Source of the DNA: JANYCG01 sp031386665 | GTDB lineage: Bacteria > Pseudomonadota > Gammaproteobacteria > Burkholderiales > Burkholderiaceae_C | Direction: 5' to 3' | Assembly: GCA_031386665.1 (NCBI GenBank) | Contig: JANNCN010000038.1 | Location: 17,045-81,044 of the forward strand | DNA: 64,000 nucleotides | Shown: one piece after another, positions 1 to 7,722 of the stretch | How positions within the stretch are numbered: the first letter of the stretch is position 1 | Layout of the letters: each line of letters starts with the position of its first letter | Made by a program: the position numbers and the translations under genes | The notes under the pieces: model-generated | The model's database searches: none | What the model was told of the DNA's origin: nothing | Seen by the model: only the letters and a program-made list of their open reading frames with translations

Positions 1-887
1 GCGCGGGCGTACCAGCGAAAAATCACGGGCGTCATTTCAGGCTGAAAATGCAAGCCTTGGGCAGCGGCTGTCAGCCAGATGCGTTGCACGGTTTCGCCGA
101 GTTTGACCCAGTCTTCAAGTTGAGTGGGCGCGCGGTTGGGGCGCACCAGCAGATGTGCGGCGCAACAAACTGCAGGCAGCCAGTCCAGCTGGATGCGCGG
201 CGGAATAGTGCCCAACAGGTATTTGTTGAAAAAGTCCACCCGCTCCCAACTCTCCAAAACAAATTTCATGAGTTTTGAAGTGGCGGGGTCGACGCCAACC
301 GCTTGATCGGGAATGCGGTCTTTGCTGAAGCGGGCGTTCCATTCGATGATGTCGCGATGCACGGGGTAGGCCTCAGGGCAGGTCAGGCGAATATGGGCAC
401 TGTTCCACAACAGTTTGGCTATTTTCAGGCGCTGACTTAAGGGTTCGAACAGCTCTACCGTAAAATCTGGCCCTGCGGCGTTCAGCAGGGCTTGTCGCTG
501 CAAGTCGGTAAGCGCCGTGGTCTGCATAGGTCGGCGTTGCACCGTGCGGGTGGTGATGCTGGCAAACAACGGGTCTGGTTTGAGGGTGGGGTCGGGTGCC
601 AGCGTGACGTCGTAAATTGGCGTGCGGTGTTCGCCACTGGAGGCGACAGTCCAGCTTGCTTTCAGGCCAAAAGACGTGGCCGCAATGCGCAATGTTTCAA
701 GTAGCGCGCCGTGGGCAATATGGCCAGGGTGGCCATCAAAATCATACAAAACATGGTCTCGTGTGTCGTGACCGTGCACCCGAATCAAATAGTCACCCGC
801 AACCTCAAGCCGCCACGGCTGCGTGTTGTCGCCGCTGGGGGCCCAACGAGCGAAATCGAGAATTTGGCGTAAGGTGTCGCGGCTCAT
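1..887 (-). CDS. Nitroreductase-family FMN protein, C-terminus cut by window edge
   Basis: About 295 codons are readable from an ATG at 887 down to the window edge without a stop, so the C-terminus is missing. Near the start (residues about 14-26) is ARWAPSGDNTQPWR, the typical N-terminal FMN-binding signature of nitroreductase-like proteins. Members of this fold bind FMN and move hydride from NAD(P)H or act in flavin-dependent oxidations; the substrate cannot be told here. The gene diverges from a ThiF-like E1 gene across an 85-bp gap, and I recall a similar ThiF/nitroreductase combination fused in one mycobacterial protein, so the two may act together. Family assignment is fairly secure; function is open. 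Confidence 0.8.
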   Translation of the reverse strand, partial: MSRDTLRQILDFARWAPSGDNTQPWRLEVAGDYLIRVHGHDTRDHVLYDFDGHPGHIAHGALLETLRIAATSFGLKASWTVASSGEHRTPIYDVTLAPDPTLKPDPLFASITTRTVQRRPMQTTALTDLQRQALLNAAGPDFTVELFEPLSQRLKIAKLLWNSAHIRLTCPEAYPVHRDIIEWNARFSKDRIPDQAVGVDPATSKLMKFVLESWERVDFFNKYLLGTIPPRIQLDWLPAVCCAAHLLVRPNRAPTQLEDWVKLGETVQRIWLTAAAQGLHFQPEMTPVIFRWYAR

Positions 888-972
888 GCCTTGGTACTAT
901 ACCGAGATATGTTTGCAGGCGGCTTTTGCCTGAATCAATAGGCATCACAATTATTGGAATGCGAGGATCCCC

Positions 973-1839
973 ATGGCCAGCCCCATCACCTTTGACTACG
1001 ACCGCGCCTTCTCCCGCAACATCGGCTGGGTCACGGTGGCAGAGCAAGCGCGGCTCAAGTCTGCGCGAATCGCGATTGCGGGTTTGGGCGGCGTGGGTGG
1101 CGCGCATTTGCTGACTTTGGCTCGATTGGGCATCAGCCATTTCAATATTTCTGATTTTGACGAGTTCGACGTTCACAATTTGAACCGCCAGGCGGGGGCT
1201 TTCATGCCGCATATGGGGCGCAAAAAGCTCGACACTATCGCGCAAATGGCCAAGGACATCAACCCCGAGCTGGACTTGCGCCTTTTTCCCACCGGTGTCA
1301 AACCCGACAACGTGGACGACTTTTTGAAAGATGTTGATGTGTATGTGGACGGGTTGGATTTTTTTGCCCTGCCCGCGCGGCGTATGGTGTTTGCCAGGTG
1401 CCGTGAAATGGGCATTCCCGCACTGACGGCGGCGCCTTTGGGCATGGGTGTGGCTTTTTTGATGTTCAGCCCGACGGGCATGAGTTTTGAAGACTACTTC
1501 AAGGTCGAAGGGCATGACCATCACGAGCAATATGCCCGGTTCATTGCCGGTTTGTCGCCGGCCATGGTGCAGCGCAATTATTTGGTGGCTCCCGAAGCCG
1601 TCAATTTCAATGAAAAGCGCGGGCCGTCCACCATCATGGCCTGCGACCTGTGTGCGGGGGTCATGGGAACGTCGGTCTTGAAAGTTTTGTTGGGTCGCGG
1701 CAGCCTGAAAGCAGCCCCTTGGGGCCTGCATTTTGACGCTTACCACCAGACGCTCAAGCACACCTGGCGGCCTTTTGGCAACGCCAACCCGATCCAGCAA
1801 CTGCTGTTGAGGTTTATTCGGCCAAGGGTAAGGGGGTAG
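973..1839 (+). CDS. ThiF/MoeB/HesA-family adenylyltransferase (E1-like)
   Basis: A 288-residue protein with the Rossmann nucleotide-binding motif GLGGVGG (about residues 37-43), followed by an acidic strand (DFDEFD) and the NLNRQ motif typical of E1-like enzymes that adenylate a C-terminal carboxylate. A CDLC pair lies near residue 217 and could bind zinc, although the usual paired CxxC set of MoeB is not complete. The ATG at 973 gives a start in line with the family. No ubiquitin-like or sulfur-carrier protein is visible nearby, so the partner is unknown. It is divergent to the nitroreductase-like gene and is followed by a toxin-antitoxin pair. It may belong to the flank rather than to the polysaccharide locus. 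Confidence 0.82.
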   Translation: MASPITFDYDRAFSRNIGWVTVAEQARLKSARIAIAGLGGVGGAHLLTLARLGISHFNISDFDEFDVHNLNRQAGAFMPHMGRKKLDTIAQMAKDINPELDLRLFPTGVKPDNVDDFLKDVDVYVDGLDFFALPARRMVFARCREMGIPALTAAPLGMGVAFLMFSPTGMSFEDYFKVEGHDHHEQYARFIAGLSPAMVQRNYLVAPEAVNFNEKRGPSTIMACDLCAGVMGTSVLKVLLGRGSLKAAPWGLHFDAYHQTLKHTWRPFGNANPIQQLLLRFIRPRVRG

Positions 1840-1896
1840 CCGAATTAGTCTTTGTTGGATTAAAATGTGCTCACTGTAATTACAAGTATTAGATTG

Positions 1897-2175
1897 ATGT
1901 CAACCTCCAGCCTGTCTTACCCTCTCAAAATTGTTGCAATCGGGAATTCGCGTGGGATTCGCCTGCCCCAAGTGCTGCTGAGGCGCTATGGTGTGGGCGA
2001 GCAAGTGATGGTGGAGGAGCGGCCTGAAGGTTTCTTGCTTCGTGGCGACTCGGCTGGCAAGGCTTCACTCAAACAAACCTTCACCGAGATGGCGCGCGAG
2101 CAGGCTGCCGGGCGGGAGGACTGGAGCGATCTTGAAGCCGCTGCGGCTGATGGCTTGGATGCCATCAAGTGGTAA
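1897..2175 (+). CDS. MazE/AbrB-type antitoxin
   Basis: A small protein of about 92 residues when started at the ATG at 1897; an upstream GTG at 1867 would add ten residues of unlikely sequence. The N-terminal part (KIVAIGNSRGIRLPQ) matches the swapped-hairpin AbrB/MazE DNA-binding fold, and the rest is acidic and probably disordered, as expected for an antitoxin tail that wraps the toxin. It overlaps the following MazF/PemK-like toxin gene by 7 bp, the usual antitoxin-first order. By analogy it represses its own promoter in the short gap after 1839; I did not find a clear operator there. Confidence 0.85.
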   Translation: MSTSSLSYPLKIVAIGNSRGIRLPQVLLRRYGVGEQVMVEERPEGFLLRGDSAGKASLKQTFTEMAREQAAGREDWSDLEAAAADGLDAIKW

Positions 2176-2537
2176 CGCTCAAGGGAACAGCGCCTGTAAG
2201 TCAAAAGCCCAAGATTCAGCGCTTCGGCTTGTACTGGGCGCAACTTGACCCGACCCGGGGCAATGAAATTGCCAAGACTCGTCCCGTCGTGGTGGTCAGC
2301 CATGACGAAATGAACAAGCGTCTTGAAACCGTCGTAGTTTGCCCGCTCACTAGCCAACTCCATCCTCATTGGGCAAGCCGCATCCAATGCAATTGCGACG
2401 GTGTGACCAGTGAAATTGCGGTTGACCAAATTCGCACAGTAAGCAAATCGCGATTGGGGAAGAGCTTGGGGGCAATTGACGGTCTAACCGTGCAGGCCTT
2501 GAAACAGACCATCGCGTTGTTGTACGTGAATGATTGA
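2169..2537 (+). CDS. MazF/PemK-type toxin (mRNA interferase)
   Basis: A 122-residue protein starting at GTG 2169 inside the antitoxin gene. It carries the family hallmark around residues 20-42: a tryptophan followed by LDPTRGNE and then KTRPVVVVS. It also has the later VCPLTS segment, which builds the SH3-like core of MazF/PemK endoribonucleases. Such toxins cut mRNA at short sequence motifs and are held inactive by the MazE-like partner. Length is normal and the reading frame is intact, so the pair is probably functional. Translational coupling to the antitoxin is implied by the 7-bp overlap. It sits between the ThiF-like gene and the first polysaccharide gene, a typical place for a mobile stabilising module. 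Confidence 0.87.
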   Translation: MVTLKGTAPVSQKPKIQRFGLYWAQLDPTRGNEIAKTRPVVVVSHDEMNKRLETVVVCPLTSQLHPHWASRIQCNCDGVTSEIAVDQIRTVSKSRLGKSLGAIDGLTVQALKQTIALLYVND

Positions 2538-2563
2538 TTGGTCAAGCATGGCAAAATTGCCGT

Positions 2564-3571
2564 ATGAAAATACTTTTGACAGGTGCGGCGGGCTTCATCG
2601 GCATGACAGCCGCGTTAAAGCTGCTAGCGCGTGGCGACGAGGTAGTGGGGTTGGACAACCTGAATGACTACTATGACGTCACCCTGAAGCAAAGTCGACT
2701 GAACCGGCTGCTGTCTCAACCCAGGTTTCGCTTTGTCAAACTGGACGTGGCTGATCAGCCCGGCATGGCGGCTTTGTTTGCGGCCGAAAAGTTTGACCGT
2801 GTGATTCATCTTGCCGCCCAGGCCGGCGTGCGCTATTCGCTGCAAAACCCGCATGCCTATATAGAAAGCAATGTGCTGGGCTTTACCAATGTCCTAGAAG
2901 GCTGCCGCCACGCCAAGGTGCAGCATTTGGTTTATGCATCCAGCTCCAGCGTGTACGGCGGCAACACCAAAATGCCGTTTTCAGAGCACGACAGCGTGGA
3001 CCACCCCGTGAGTTTGTACGCTGCGACCAAAAAAGCCAATGAGCTGATGGCGCACACCTACAGCCACCTGTTTGGTTTGCCTACCACGGGGCTGAGGTTT
3101 TTTACAGTGTATGGACCTTGGGGGCGGCCAGACATGGCGCTTTTTTTGTTCACCAAAGCCATTTTGGAGGGCCGCCCGATTGACGTGTTCAACCACGGCA
3201 ACATGCAACGCGACTTCACGTTTGTCGACGACATTGTGGAAGGCGTGATCCGTGTGATGGATCGAGTGGCGACGCCCGATGCCGCCTACGACGCCATCAA
3301 GGCCGACCCGGCCACCAGCAACGCGCCCTACCGAGTGTTCAATATTGGCAATAACAACCCGGTGCCACTGCTGGATTTCATTGCCTGCATCGAAAACGCC
3401 ATCGGCATCAAAGCCCAAAAAAACCTGCTGCCCCTGCAAGATGGCGATGTGCCCGCCACCTACGCCAACACCGATGCGCTGAACGACTGGGTGGGTTTTG
3501 TGCCTGGCACCAGCATCGACGTGGGAATTGGGCGATTTGTAGCCTGGTACCGGGACTATTACAAGGTTTGA
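2564..3571 (+). CDS. NAD-dependent epimerase, UDP-glucuronate 4-epimerase type
   Basis: A 335-residue extended short-chain dehydrogenase/reductase. The Rossmann motif GAAGFIG is at residues 7-13, the catalytic serine lies in the SSSSVYG segment, and the Tyr-x3-Lys pair is Y152/K156. The NDYYD stretch near residue 38 and the RFFTVYGPWGRPDMA block are what I associate with UDP-glucuronate 4-epimerases, which make UDP-galacturonate for acidic polysaccharides. The start at 2564 begins MKILLTG; an upstream in-frame ATG at 2534 adds ten non-family residues and overlaps the toxin gene. It is followed after 13 bp by a strong palindromic terminator. Substrate specificity is inferred, so UDP-glucose-type activity cannot be excluded. 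Confidence 0.85.
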   Translation: MKILLTGAAGFIGMTAALKLLARGDEVVGLDNLNDYYDVTLKQSRLNRLLSQPRFRFVKLDVADQPGMAALFAAEKFDRVIHLAAQAGVRYSLQNPHAYIESNVLGFTNVLEGCRHAKVQHLVYASSSSVYGGNTKMPFSEHDSVDHPVSLYAATKKANELMAHTYSHLFGLPTTGLRFFTVYGPWGRPDMALFLFTKAILEGRPIDVFNHGNMQRDFTFVDDIVEGVIRVMDRVATPDAAYDAIKADPATSNAPYRVFNIGNNNPVPLLDFIACIENAIGIKAQKNLLPLQDGDVPATYANTDALNDWVGFVPGTSIDVGIGRFVAWYRDYYKV

Positions 3572-3584
3572 CGGCTTTTTGACG

Positions 3585-3610
3585 AAAAAAGAACCTGCAG
3601 GTTCTTTTTT
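3585..3610. terminator. Perfect 26-bp palindrome acting as a bidirectional terminator
   Basis: Six A, the 14-bp palindrome GAACCTGCAGGTTC, then six T (in fact ten T to 3614). On RNA this folds into an 11-bp stem with a TGCA loop followed by a U tract. It works as a rho-independent terminator for the epimerase gene ending at 3571, and equally in the other direction for the phosphatase gene. The same 26 bp recur at 16598 and 56188. Confidence 0.85.
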
Positions 3611-3705
3611 TTTTCTAAAAACACCTCAAAGCGCCCAAATTATTCAACAAATAGGGCTCCAATTCCCGAATATATTCAATAGTTTGCTATTATTAATATA
3701 GCAAA
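3585..3705 (+). repeat. Dispersed ~120-bp intergenic repeat, copy 1
   Basis: The element begins with the 26-bp terminator palindrome and ends in an 8-bp inverted repeat, TTTGCTAT (3683-3690) and ATAGCAAA (3698-3705), with a 7-nt spacer. Between them lies an AT-rich stretch shared in part with the copies at 16598-16714 and 56097-56213; the 24 bp at 3667-3690 recur exactly (reverse-complemented) at 56111-56134. It carries no coding potential and fills the gap between the epimerase and the phosphatase. It resembles REP/MITE-like intergenic repeats. Confidence 0.8.
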
Positions 3706-3768
3706 TGTCTGCTGCGCTTCGTGTTTCAAGGTCGAATGCGCTTTTGCTTTTTTGACTTGCCAATCCGA

Positions 3769-4266
3769 TCAACTTTGTTGTTGCCTCCAATGTTGAATCA
3801 GCGCTCGGGTGCCCGATTCGCACAAGTCCAGCACCCGCTCAAAACCTGCGACATTGCCGTAATACGGGTCGGGCACATCGTCAACCTCGGCGGCAACCAT
3901 TGCAGTCGTCAAATCGCGTTGGCCAAAGCTCAAAAACAGCTTCAGTTTTGGCAAATGCTGCAGAGGGCAGATTTTTTGCAAGGCCTTCAAATTGTCAGCG
4001 TCCATTGCCAAAATCAGATCAAACTTGTCAAAGTCTTGCGCCACCACGCGGCGCGCGCGGTGCCGACCCATTTCGTAGCCCCTGCGCAACAGCGCTGCAA
4101 CTGCTCGCGGGTCAGGGCGCTCACCGGAGCCACTGGCGTGTGTGCCCGCGGAGTCAATGCGAACGGCGGCGGCTAATTGAGCTTGCGCGAGTTGTTTCTC
4201 CAGCACGAACTGGGCCATGGGCGAGCGGCAGATGTTGCCCATGCAGACAATCAAGACGTTGGTCAT
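3769..4266 (-). CDS. Low-molecular-weight protein tyrosine phosphatase (Wzb-like)
   Basis: A 165-residue protein with the C-x5-R-S active-site loop at C8-R14 (CMGNICRS) and the general-acid motif DPYYG near the C-terminus. The start at 4266 (MTNVLIV) fits the family exactly; the open frame extends further upstream but that part is not family-like. In capsule and exopolysaccharide systems such phosphatases remove phosphate from the Wzc/BY-kinase tail to reset the polymerisation cycle. The matching kinase is at 6766-7722. It is transcribed away from the core operon, with about 150 bp between the two starts that must hold both promoters. Function as kinase partner is inferred from context. Confidence 0.9.
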   Translation of the reverse strand: MTNVLIVCMGNICRSPMAQFVLEKQLAQAQLAAAVRIDSAGTHASGSGERPDPRAVAALLRRGYEMGRHRARRVVAQDFDKFDLILAMDADNLKALQKICPLQHLPKLKLFLSFGQRDLTTAMVAAEVDDVPDPYYGNVAGFERVLDLCESGTRALIQHWRQQQS

Positions 4267-4416
4267 ATGACCCAATTTTAGGTGTGATTTTTTCACGGCT
4301 TTAGAGCGCCGTTGCCCATGCACCCTGTTGAAGTCATGGTTTTTGCAGGTAAATGCGTTATATTTGCCAATCACTTGAACCTTGGGTAGCCCAGCGGCTC
4401 GCAATTAGGACAAACC

Positions 4417-5055
4417 ATGAGAATTAACTTCGCTCCTTTGACGTCTATGGCCCGTTGGTCAGCGTTGCTAGCCGTTGCCGCATTGGCAGCAGGTTGCGCC
4501 AACTTCAACGCGCCGGTTTACCCTCCAGCTCCTGCCACCGCCGCCACGTCCGAATACAACTACATCGTGGGGCCGGGTGACTCGCTCAACATCATTGTGT
4601 GGCGCAACCCAGAGCTGTCCATGTCAGTGCCAGTGCGGCCAGATGGTAAGCTGTCGACCCCATTGGTTGACGAGCTGGTGGTTCAGGGCAAAACCTCTAT
4701 CGAGATCGCCAGAGATGTTGAAAAGGCTTTGGCCAAGTTTGTGCGTGATCCGGTGGTCACAGTCATCGTCACCAGCTTTGTTGGGCCTTACAGCGAGCAA
4801 ATTCGAGTTGTCGGCGAAGCTGCCAAACCCCAGTTCTTGCCTTACAAGCAAAAAATGACCGTGCTCGACGTGATGATTGCCGTGGGCGGGTTGACAGATT
4901 TTGCCGATGGCAATTCGGCCGTGGTGGTGCGCGCATCGGAAGGCGACAAACGCTACACAGTGCGCCTGAAAGACTTGATCAAACGCGGCGACATTTCAGC
5001 TAACGTCGAGATGAAGCCGGGCGACGTGTTGATCATTCCTCAAGGTTGGTTCTAG
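4417..5055 (+). CDS. Polysaccharide export lipoprotein (Wza/EpsE-like, XrtA locus type)
   Basis: A 212-residue lipoprotein: a signal sequence ends in the lipobox AAGC with the lipidated cysteine at residue 27. It is followed by a poly-export domain (YIVGPGDSLNIIVWRNPELS, about residues 49-68) and a SLBB-like beta-grasp domain toward the end. It is shorter than full Wza, the form typical for XrtA/PEP-CTERM loci. It should form or line the outer-membrane export channel for the polymer. It is the first gene of the core operon, and its promoter probably lies in the 150-bp divergent gap with the phosphatase gene. A 125-bp gap with an inverted repeat separates it from wzz. Confidence 0.92.
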   Translation: MRINFAPLTSMARWSALLAVAALAAGCANFNAPVYPPAPATAATSEYNYIVGPGDSLNIIVWRNPELSMSVPVRPDGKLSTPLVDELVVQGKTSIEIARDVEKALAKFVRDPVVTVIVTSFVGPYSEQIRVVGEAAKPQFLPYKQKMTVLDVMIAVGGLTDFADGNSAVVVRASEGDKRYTVRLKDLIKRGDISANVEMKPGDVLIIPQGWF

Positions 5056-5114
5056 GCTGCTTTGAGCCTGGCTTTGAGCAAGAGCTCGAACTTTTGGGTT
5101 TTCTAGCGGCATCA

Positions 5115-5137
5115 GTGTCTGTGTCTGACACAAACAC
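5115..5137. promoter_or_regulatory. Inverted repeat before wzz: operator or attenuator candidate
   Basis: Two 11-nt arms around one central base, GTGTCTGTGTC and GACACAAACAC, match at 10 of 11 positions; the inner 13 bp TGTGTCTGACACA are perfect. A run of nine T follows at 5147-5155, ten bases after the dyad, and wzz starts at 5181. It could be a protein-binding site for an internal promoter. Because of the gap before the T run, it is only a poor terminator. Confidence 0.4.
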
Positions 5138-5180
5138 CAAAATCACTTTTTTTTTCACCAGACTGGACTGAAGATTTTTA

Positions 5181-6758
5181 ATGGATGAGTTACTCAATCA
5201 GTTGTCCGCGATTGCCCGAGGGGTCTGGAAGCACCGTTGGCCGGGCATCATGGTCGCCTGGGTGGTAGGTGCCATTGGTGCCGCCGTGGTGATGTGGGTG
5301 CCCGACAAGTATGAGGCCAGCGCCCGTATTTACGTGGACACCCAATCGATCTTGAAGCCCTTGATGTCAGGTTTGGCGGTGCAGCCCAATGTCGAGCAGC
5401 AAGTTGCTATGTTGAGCAGGACTTTAATCAGCCGCCCCAATGTCGAAAAACTCATCCGAATGGCGGATCTTGATTTGGGCGAAAAATCAAAAAGCGCGCA
5501 AGAAGAGCTGATTGAGCGCGTTACAAAGACGCTGCAAATCAAAAACACTGCCCGCGACAATTTGTACACCTTGGGTTTTCGTGACCCCAACCCTGAAAAG
5601 GCCAAAAAGGTAGTTCAGTCATTGGTGTCGATTTTTGTCGAGTCGAGTTTGGGTGACACCCGCAAAGACTCTGACACGGCCAAGAAATTTATTGATGACC
5701 AGATTAAGACTTACGTTGCCAAGCTCGAAGAGGCTGAAACCCGCCTCAAAGAGTTCAAGCTGCGCAATCTGGAGACCCAAACTGCTGACGGCAAAGACAT
5801 GACCTCCCGCTTGGGCGAAATCAGCAACCAGCTCAACCAGGCCCGTTTAGAGCTGCGTGAAGCTGAAAACGCCAGAGATGCTGCCAAAAAGCAGCTTGAC
5901 GCGGAAAAAAACCAAAGCGCCAGTGTCAGCTCCCGCAGTTTGTTGCAAGAATCTGCCTTGTCAGTCGCAACGCCTGAGATTGATTCACGCATTGATTCCC
6001 AAAAACGCAATCTTGATGCGTTGTTGCAACGGTTTACTGAGCAACACCCCGATGTCGTAATCATTCGGAAGCAACTCAAAGAGCTTGAGGAGCAGAAGCG
6101 CAAAGAGGTGGCAGAGCTGCGCAAAACCGCGATGGCGGCCCCCAGTGCAGCGCAGACTAACTCAAGTTTGGCGGCCCAAGAGTTAGGCCGAATGCTGGCG
6201 ACCACTGAAGTTCAGGTGGCTGGTTTACGGGCAAGGGTGGGTGAGTACGACTCTCGCTTCAAACGGGCCAAAGAAATGATGAAGACAGCGCCGCAAATTG
6301 AGTCTGAATACTCACAACTGAATCGCGACTACGCCATCAACAAAAAGAATTATGAAGATTTGGTGGCCAGGCGCGAATCGGCCGCCCTGTCGGGCGATTT
6401 GGAAGGCGCCTCAGGCATTGTGGACTTTCGGTTGATCGATCCACCAAGGGTGGATCCAAAACCCGTGTCACCCAATCGATTGTTGTTGATGCCTCTGGCT
6501 TTGCTGGCTGCGATTGCCGCCGGTTTGGCAACCGCGTTTGTCGCCAGTCAATTGCGCGCTGTGTTTTTTGATGCACGTTCCCTTCGCGACATGGCGGGAC
6601 TGCCACTTCTGGGCGTTGTCACCTTGGTGGTCAATGACGGCATGAAGAAAAAAGAGCGGGCTGAGCTGACCAAATTTGTCATCGCGTCCGGCGGACTGAT
6701 GGGTGTTTTTATCGCTGGAATCGGTGTTCTGGCCTTTTTGTCAGGTCGTGTGACATGA
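5181..6758 (+). CDS. Chain-length determinant (Wzz/GNVR family, XrtA locus type)
   Basis: A 525-residue polysaccharide co-polymerase. It has an N-terminal Wzz domain with a membrane segment at about residues 20-38, a long periplasmic part rich in Lys/Glu/Ala heptads (about 170-240 and 275-330) that should form coiled coils, and two hydrophobic segments near 435-460 and 500-522. There is no cytoplasmic kinase domain. That domain is encoded separately by the next gene 7 bp downstream, so the pair equals a split Wzc. It should set polymer length and couple polymerisation at the inner membrane to export. The ATG at 5181 is the only sensible start. Confidence 0.93.
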   Translation: MDELLNQLSAIARGVWKHRWPGIMVAWVVGAIGAAVVMWVPDKYEASARIYVDTQSILKPLMSGLAVQPNVEQQVAMLSRTLISRPNVEKLIRMADLDLGEKSKSAQEELIERVTKTLQIKNTARDNLYTLGFRDPNPEKAKKVVQSLVSIFVESSLGDTRKDSDTAKKFIDDQIKTYVAKLEEAETRLKEFKLRNLETQTADGKDMTSRLGEISNQLNQARLELREAENARDAAKKQLDAEKNQSASVSSRSLLQESALSVATPEIDSRIDSQKRNLDALLQRFTEQHPDVVIIRKQLKELEEQKRKEVAELRKTAMAAPSAAQTNSSLAAQELGRMLATTEVQVAGLRARVGEYDSRFKRAKEMMKTAPQIESEYSQLNRDYAINKKNYEDLVARRESAALSGDLEGASGIVDFRLIDPPRVDPKPVSPNRLLLMPLALLAAIAAGLATAFVASQLRAVFFDARSLRDMAGLPLLGVVTLVVNDGMKKKERAELTKFVIASGGLMGVFIAGIGVLAFLSGRVT

Positions 6759-6765
6759 GTAAGCT

Positions 6766-7722
6766 ATGAGCAGTTTGATTGAGCAGGCCACCCTGCGCCT
6801 GGAGCAACTTCGCCGAGCAGGGGCCTCGATGCCAGACAGCGCATCGCCTGGTTTGGGCGGCCCTGGCGGCGCGGTTGGACGCCCTGGTAATTTTGCTCCT
6901 GCTGACGTACCTGCAGCTGCACCCGCCTCAAAGCCTGTGCTACTGCCCGACCCTGAGGTTTCGAAGTCAAAATACGTCGCAATTGACCTGGATGCGCTTG
7001 CCGCCGCCGGCATTGTCAGTCCCAACGCGCCTCGCTCCCAAATTGCAGATCAGTTCAGGGTTATCAAACGGCCATTGATTGCCAACGCACTGGGCAAAGG
7101 TGCGTCGATCATTGCCAATGGCAATTTGATCATGGTCACCAGCGCGTTGGCGGGCGAAGGCAAAAGCTTCACAGCCATCAATTTGGCTTTAAGCATCGCT
7201 ACCGAGTTTGATACCACCGTCTTGCTGGTCGATGCAGACGTTGCGAGGCCTTCGGTGCTTCGTGTCCTGGGTTTACCCCCAAGCCCGGGGCTGCTGGACT
7301 TGGTGCTGGATGACACCAAAGAGATGGCCGATGTTCTGCTCAAGACCAACATCGAAAAGCTGACTATCTTGCCTAGCGGAACCGCACATGAGCGCGCCAC
7401 CGAGTTGCTAGCCAGCGACGCGATGATCAAACTATTGAAGGACATGGCTAGCCGTTACCCAGATCGAATTGTCATTTTTGACTCGCCGCCTTTGCTGTTG
7501 ACTACCGAGGCTCGCGTGTTGGCCACGCACATGGGGCAAGTGGTTTTGGTTGTGCGGGCTGAGCAAACCTTGCAATCTGACGTTCAGCACGCCTTGGCGA
7601 CTATTGATGCCTGTCCCGTGAAAATGCTCGTCTTGAATCAGGCCAGATCCGCGTCCAAAGGTACTTATGGCTACGGATACGGGTATGGATATGGCTATGG
7701 GCAGGAGCAGCCGACTCCATGA
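6766..7722 (+). CDS. Tyrosine autokinase (BY-kinase), XrtA locus type
   Basis: A 318-residue cytoplasmic BY-kinase. A Pro/Gly/Ala-rich linker (residues 20-65) precedes the P-loop domain with Walker A GEGKS (about 130-134), Walker A' (LLVDAD) and Walker B (IVIFDSPP). The C-terminus is a tail of alternating Gly and Tyr, six tyrosines in a row of GY units, which is the expected autophosphorylation cluster. With the Wzz-like protein before it, it makes a two-part Wzc; the phosphatase at 3769-4266 is the likely antagonist. It overlaps the next gene by 4 bp (ATGA), so translation is coupled. Confidence 0.93.
   Translation: MSSLIEQATLRLEQLRRAGASMPDSASPGLGGPGGAVGRPGNFAPADVPAAAPASKPVLLPDPEVSKSKYVAIDLDALAAAGIVSPNAPRSQIADQFRVIKRPLIANALGKGASIIANGNLIMVTSALAGEGKSFTAINLALSIATEFDTTVLLVDADVARPSVLRVLGLPPSPGLLDLVLDDTKEMADVLLKTNIEKLTILPSGTAHERATELLASDAMIKLLKDMASRYPDRIVIFDSPPLLLTTEARVLATHMGQVVLVVRAEQTLQSDVQHALATIDACPVKMLVLNQARSASKGTYGYGYGYGYGYGQEQPTP

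Noticed and set aside
805..1800. Long minus-strand open frame opposite the ThiF-like gene
   Set aside because: It is the antisense shadow of a clear family gene, and its product is rich in His, Gln and Arg without any domain; it also overlaps the start of the nitroreductase gene.
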